From positions 124,001-188,000 of the forward strand of contig JAGVSM010001660.1 in NCBI GenBank assembly GCA_022494885.1: a DNA stretch of 64,000 nt, read 5' to 3'. Position numbers and translations under genes: made by a program. How positions within the stretch are numbered: the stretch's first letter is position 1; every line of letters begins with the position of its first letter. The stretch comes from Micrasema longulum. Lineage: Eukaryota; Arthropoda; Insecta; Trichoptera; Brachycentridae. The notes beneath the pieces are model-generated. The model was given only the letters and a program-made list of their open reading frames with translations. It ran no database searches and was not told the DNA's origin. Positions 59,357 through 64,000 of the stretch are shown here, piece by piece.

Positions 59357-62167
59357 CTACATCAATACTGAGTCCGTTATAATTTCTACAGGTGCGTCTA
59401 ATGAATGAATTCGAGGTATAATTGTTTTTACAAGTTGGTACATAAAAAGGGAATTTAATCTAGTATAGCGAAGAGGACAACGGAAACCAATATTTTGTAA
59501 AAGATACGGCGAATCAACTATGTTATTGAGAATTTTGAAAAGAAAAATTAAATCATATCTAAGGCGCCTTTTTTGTAGTGATTCTATATTAAAATTGATC
59601 AAAGATGCGCCGTAATCATTTTCAATGTTACCAAAACGATATTCCAGGCTCCTTATAAATTTCTTTTGAATGTTTTCAATTTGATTAATATATACATTAT
59701 ATTGGGGGGACCATACTAATGAAGCGAATTCGAGTTGACTTCGCACATAAGTATAGTAAAGAAGTTTTAATGTATTTGGTGATGAGAATGGCTTGGAGAT
59801 TCGTAAGATAAACCCTAGAAGTCTGTACGCCTTATCTACTATTGTATTTATGTGATCTCTAAATAAAAGCTTATCATCCATCAGTACACCCAAATCTCTT
59901 ACTTTCATTGAACGATTGACAATTTTCCCAGATAGTTTGTAGTCAAATAGTATACTTTTTTTCTTTCGAGTAAATGACATGATAAGACATTTATCAGAAT
60001 TCAATAATAACTGATTGTCCTTGCAATAGCAACAGATTCTATCTAAGTCAGCTTGAAGAACTTCGCAATCATTTATTGAAGACACAATTTTAAATACTTT
60101 ATTGTCATCAGCGTATAGCAAAAAATTTGAGTTTTGGATGCATAAACTTATATCATTGATATAAATAATAAAAAATAAAGGTCCAAGATGCGAACCTTGA
60201 GGGACACCTGATGGGATTGGTTTAAATGATGAATTAAATCCCTTGAGTGAGACCGATTGACTGCGGTTACTAATGTAGGAACATATCCAACGATACAGAT
60301 TCCCCCGTATACCAATGTTCCAAAGCTTGCGAAGTAAGACCGAATGACTTATTTTATCGAAAGCCTTTGAATAATCCGTATATAAAACGTCTACCTGAAA
60401 ACCTGCATCCATTGTTTTCAAAACAATATCGGTAAATTCACAAAGATTTGATTCAACTGACCGTTTCTTATAGAATCCATGTTGATTGGGATTAATATGT
60501 GGTTTTATAACATCGAAGAGCTGATCAGTTACTATATTTTCAAGGATTTTACTAAAAATGGGAAGAAGAGAAATGGGTCGGTAATTTACTACAAGACTCT
60601 TATTTCCTTTTTTATGCACAGGTGTAATATTTGCCTTTTTCCATATTTCAGGAAACGTGCCTTCCTTTATTGATAATTGAAAAAGATAAGTAAGAGGACG
60701 CGCAAGCTGTTTAATACATTTAGAAATAAAAAAAGGGTGTATGCCATCAAAGCCAGCACCCTTACTGACTTTAAGTTTTTTGAGATATTTTGTTACCAAT
60801 GACTCATTTATTTCTATAGCATTAAGATCAATTACACTATTTTCTTCGGCAGGAACACTACAACTAGATGCATTAGTTTCCAAAAATTCAGAATGGAAAT
60901 ATTCCGCAAAAGCATTACAAATACTCTGACCGCCAATTACCAAATTATCTTTGTAGGACATTTGAAGAGGCACATCACACCCAGCTCGCTTGGACTTGAC
61001 AAAAGACCAGAAAAGTTTAGGTTCTCGGTTAATGTTATATTCAGCAGTTGTGATAAAATGTAGGTAACATTCCTTATTCATGCGTTTTTGTCTTTCCCTC
61101 AGCAAAGAAAAAGTATGATAATCAGACGCTTGAGAGTACTTTTTCCATTTTTTGTGAATTTTTTTTTTTTCTGAAATTAACTTAATTAGCGGTCGAGTGT
61201 ACCATGGAGGATATCGGCAATTATTATTTGTGAGACGCTTGGGAACAAAATTGTTTATAACTTCATTTAGAACAACATAAAATTGCTGGGTTGCGTCTTC
61301 CATGTTCAGATTAGACAAAGTATCGAACCAATTAATATCATCTAAATGGGCACAAACATCATCGTAGTTTGCCTTATGAAATAAACGAACAAATCTTTGA
61401 TTATCGGGAAGAATTTTAAATTGTAAATTGAGCAAAATTACAAGAGTCTTATGATGGGCGTCTTCCAGTGTTAATGGGGATACACATTCGGTGACTACGC
61501 AGTCAAAGTTGAAGATAACTAGATCTAGAATACGGCCACGAGTATTGGCATGCGAATTGAACTGGTAGAAGTTATTAAATGACATAAAATTACATAGAGA
61601 CTTGCTAAGTGGATCATCCTTAGGATCGAGGGTGCAGTGAGTAAAACTGGGATTCGAAAGCCAGGCAGCATTAGATATATTGAAATCACCAATAATCAGG
61701 AAAATTTCATTAAGGGACGTTAAAAGTGTATCGGAAACTTTGTCAAAAAACTCGGATATCACTCGCAAATGTGAATTTCCATGAGGAAAGTAGGAACAGA
61801 ACATATTTAAGGTTTTGTGATGTGTGATTGTGTTTACTTTAATTCAAATAACTTCCGCCGTTAGGTCCCAAGAATCTACTACAGAACTACAAAACATTTT
61901 TTTGACAGCTATAAGCACGCCTCCACCGAGAGTCTGTTGTGTTTTCTCATAATCACGGTCTCTTCGAAATACGTTATATCTACTATCAAAAATTTCGCTA
62001 TCATTGATACTTGGAAGGAGCCATGTTTCAGATAAAAAAAACATATCATAATCATTAATCAAGACGTTATTTAAAAAATCATGAGTTTTGGAGCGAATGC
62101 CGCGTACGTTTTGGTAGTAAATAGATAGACTATTTATGGGATTAGCGCCTGAGAATATTAAAATATT
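59357..62167 (-). pseudogene. LINE ORF2: endonuclease + reverse transcriptase, one in-frame stop
   Basis: This is ORF2 of a non-LTR retrotransposon, which nicks target DNA and reverse-transcribes the element RNA at the nick. The frame is open from just after a TGA at 62168-62170 to a stop at 59357, about 937 codons, broken only by one TGA at 61844-61846. The parts before and after that stop are in the same frame, so this is one nonsense change and not a frameshift. The N-terminus shows the apurinic-type endonuclease (YYQNVRGIRSK near 62115, FLSETWLL, then LIIGDFN). The reverse transcriptase follows with NYRPISLLP, SGVPQGSHLGPL and the catalytic YADD near 60110. A C-terminal thumb follows (SQLEFASLVWSP, IENIQKKFIRSL). 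The first in-frame ATG is at 62062, inside the endonuclease, so the original start is lost or upstream. No zinc-knuckle ORF1 was found. Motifs fit the Jockey/CR1 group; the exact clade is uncertain. Confidence 0.93.
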
Positions 62168-62419
62168 TCAACCTATTAAACAAAAAACTTAAAATACACC
62201 AGTAAAATTGATTTAAATTATATTGGACGCACCTGTAAAATGAGTCTCTATATATCAATGCAGTCACTAAAGGCAAGTAGTTCACTAAATTATACACATT
62301 AAAAAAATTGAAAATAGTACAAAGAAAAGGTAAAAACAAAAAATAAGGAAAACAAGAAATAACACTAGTCAGCTGCTTCAAAAGTCATATTATTTTTTCA
62401 AGATCAGCGTCTGATGAGA
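62168..62419. other. Junction between LINE 5' end and hAT fragment, unassigned
   Basis: About 250 bases separate the open frame of LINE ORF2 from recognisable hAT coding sequence. The minus strand is open for 79 codons (62142-62381), with a leucine- and phenylalanine-rich product that matches no ORF1 motif I know. It could be the end of ORF1, LINE 5' UTR, or target sequence. The exact insertion point cannot be placed. Confidence 0.4.
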
Positions 62420-63359
62420 TTTTGGATATGGGTGATCCTTCACTTCAGTCTTTGTCACAATGTTTTCAATATCAAACTTCATCTTCCCAATGGCGTGTTT
62501 TACGGTGTTGTGAACTAAACGAGCCAAACATCTAGCTTGAGGTATATGATTATTCTCATTCTTGAGACGAGTGAACACCGAATTAAAACGACCAAAGTTT
62601 ACATTAACATTGTAAGTTGAGTATCTGGAAATGTTCTCAATTCTTAGATCATTTTCAATGAGTTTATTTTTTATGTTGACGAATATGTCATTAGGGGTAT
62701 CTTTAGCATCTCCATAGAAATCCAAAAGGTAATGCTTTAAACCGTCTTTTAGAGTGAAATATTAATTAGTGGAAACATTTTTATGTTCCCGTGATTCGAA
62801 GCATCCGTTCCTATTGAATAAAATATACCGTTGTCGACTAACTGCTTTGCCGCTGGTTTTATAGACATAGGAGCCAGTATAAACATGCTATTTTAGTCAC
62901 TTTTGTTCTTCCCAATTGCATGTCACCAGCAATATTAGAATCCGGGTAAATGGTAAGGGCTAGTTTGCTTGTGCAGTCCAGAGAAAGCATTGAATGTCCG
63001 TGTACCACGTTATGGTTCATATTTTTCAGCTCGGCAGCAGCAACTTTCTTCGTTTGTGTACAGGATGAAGAAGTATTAGATGTTCCGAAGTAGTCAATGG
63101 TTTTACTTGTTTTAGCCAGCCTTATTTTATTCATGTGTTTAGAACCTCGATCGTGTTATTTGAGATTACTCAAACCGCCGTAACTAATTATAAAATCTCT
63201 TTTACGCAACGTGCAACAAGCTTTGAAAATATTTTCTTGAGACGGCCTTACCCATGAGTACTTGGTACACCATTCCTCCCTGTATTTACAGAGACGTTTG
63301 CTTTTCTTTGCGCTTGATTCGTCATCACTGTTACTAGGAGAATCTGTATCAGTAGACAT
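62420..63359 (-). pseudogene. hAT-superfamily transposase, 5' half, decayed
   Basis: Reading down from 63359 the product begins MSTDTDSPSNSDDESSAKK. A zinc-finger-like segment follows, with CCTLRKRDFIISYGGLSNLK then a TAA and HDRGSKH in the same frame. Then come AAAELKNMNHNVVHGHSMLS, LDCTSKLALTIYPDSNIAG and LGRTKV, after a frameshift IKPAAKQLVD and GTDASNHGNIKMFPL, and after another DFYGDAKDTPNDIF, NVNFGRFNSVFTRL and ARCLARLVHNTVKHA. This order matches ZBED-type hAT transposases (BED finger, then the DDE region with D in GTDASNHGN). One stop and at least two frameshifts make it dead. The product breaks off near 62420, before the insertion domain and the C-terminal dimerisation region, where the LINE side begins. 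Confidence 0.82.
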
Positions 63360-63882
63360 TGGAAATGTTTAGTGAAGTAGGTATATTTAGTACTCGTACG
63401 TACTAAAGACTGACACTGACGTGACACTTTATCCCGCAGTAAACAAACAAAAATACAATATATTTTGTTACGAACAAATAACAACGCTCCCGATCTTTAA
63501 TGCTGTCACTGTGAGAATGAGTGAGAATGCCAAATGTGCGCATACGCACGATATATTGCTCGACCGTACCATTGCGTACCATGTACCATAGCTAGTTTCC
63601 CGCGCACGCTGCGCCGCGCCGCTCACCCGTTATTTCGTGCGACACAAGTATTGGTGCGAAAACGCACCGCGTAATATTTATTTTTAAAGTGCTTAAAACC
63701 GCAGCGCCGATACAATTCAAACATAATATTATTTGCCGTCCGTATGCCATCATTTTTCCAAAGTAAAGGACGAAGTAATGTCCTTTATTTTAGATTACAA
63801 AATACAGAACAAGATCCATTTTTGCGTCTGAAAAAAAGGACGTCCTTTAAAATAAAGGACGTCTGGCAACTGGCAACCCCAG
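63360..63882 (-). mobile_element. hAT 5' non-coding region and terminal inverted repeat
   Basis: On the minus strand the element appears to begin at about 63882 with CTGGGGTTGCCAGTTGCC, close to the hAT terminal pattern CAGNGTTGCCA. Immediately inside is an 11-bp inverted repeat, GACGTCCTTTA at 63839-63849 and its complement at 63853-63863. A further AAAGGAC...GTCCTTT pair lies at about 63765-63785. Such subterminal palindromes are typical transposase-binding regions in hAT elements. The GC-rich patch around 63600 lies in the leader before the transposase start. The opposite terminus is not visible in the window. Confidence 0.6.
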
Positions 63883-64000
63883 TATCCCTAGTTAGGACTT
63901 AGGACTATTGATTATTAGATTGCGCGCGCGTGCCGCATTCGCATTTACGTCGTGTATAATCTCCGTCTACCTACAAGAGAAATTGAAACGAGGAAGAGAA
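63883..64000. other. Flank beyond the hAT terminus
   Basis: Sequence outside the inferred hAT end. Its first eight bases (63883-63890) are the candidate target duplication. No gene is seen up to the end of the window. Confidence 0.35.

Noticed and set aside
60479..60929. Short plus-strand open stretches inside the LINE
   Set aside because: They lie opposite the reverse transcriptase coding strand and are shadows of it.
58921..62450. Target duplication of the large LINE
   Set aside because: ATATCCAAAATCTC near 62420 (minus) resembles CTCCAAATCTAG after the tail, but only a short core agrees. Not convincing.

Overview
This window is strongly AT-rich eukaryotic DNA that reads as an intergenic or intronic stretch of an arthropod genome, most likely an insect. 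The evidence is the mixture of non-LTR retrotransposon (LINE) tails, tRNA-derived SINEs, TA-flanked inverted-repeat elements and a hAT transposase. I see no prokaryotic gene organisation, no rRNA gene, no convincing functional tRNA gene and no exon of a recognisable host gene. The insect order cannot be fixed from the sequence alone.

Layout. 0-10 kb: AT-rich DNA with dispersed repeats (351-400, 575-830, 1080-1330, 2580-2745), a perfect 44-nt palindrome (4862-4907), an inverted-repeat element (5321-5574), a partly tandem fold-back repeat (5640-6210), LINE tails, and a 5'-truncated LINE 3' UTR ending in about 25 AAAAT units (7405-7872). 10-22 kb: SINE copies, several decayed LINE C-termini (14173, 17045, 18170, 20155), two inverted-repeat elements and a small unit at 20.6-20.8 kb with a hammerhead-ribozyme-like core. 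22-34 kb: a THAP-like N-terminus with a stop codon, a reverse-transcriptase fragment abutting a structured LINE-like 5' leader (25.3-26.1 kb), another LINE tail (27.2-27.7 kb), a 61-bp tandem duplication and long stretches with nothing recognisable. 34-58 kb: two GC-rich islands with no known match, more copies of the same SINE and LINE families, and a TA-flanked inverted-repeat element at 46.9 kb. 58-64 kb: a stacked transposon cluster. It holds a LINE tail (-), a CR1/L2-type LINE C-terminus (+), an almost intact Jockey/CR1-group LINE ORF2 (-, one in-frame TGA), and the 5' half of a hAT element (-) with its terminus at about 63882.

How the parts relate. The large LINE (58930-62167, minus) is the only long coding region and the only one that looks recently active. 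The 7.4-7.9 kb copy is a dead, 5'-truncated sibling sharing its 3' UTR and pentanucleotide tail. The SINEs have tRNA-like heads with recognisable B boxes and need LINE machinery to move; which LINE serves them cannot be read here. Everything else is decayed mobile DNA, repeats with inverted ends, or unassigned AT-rich sequence.
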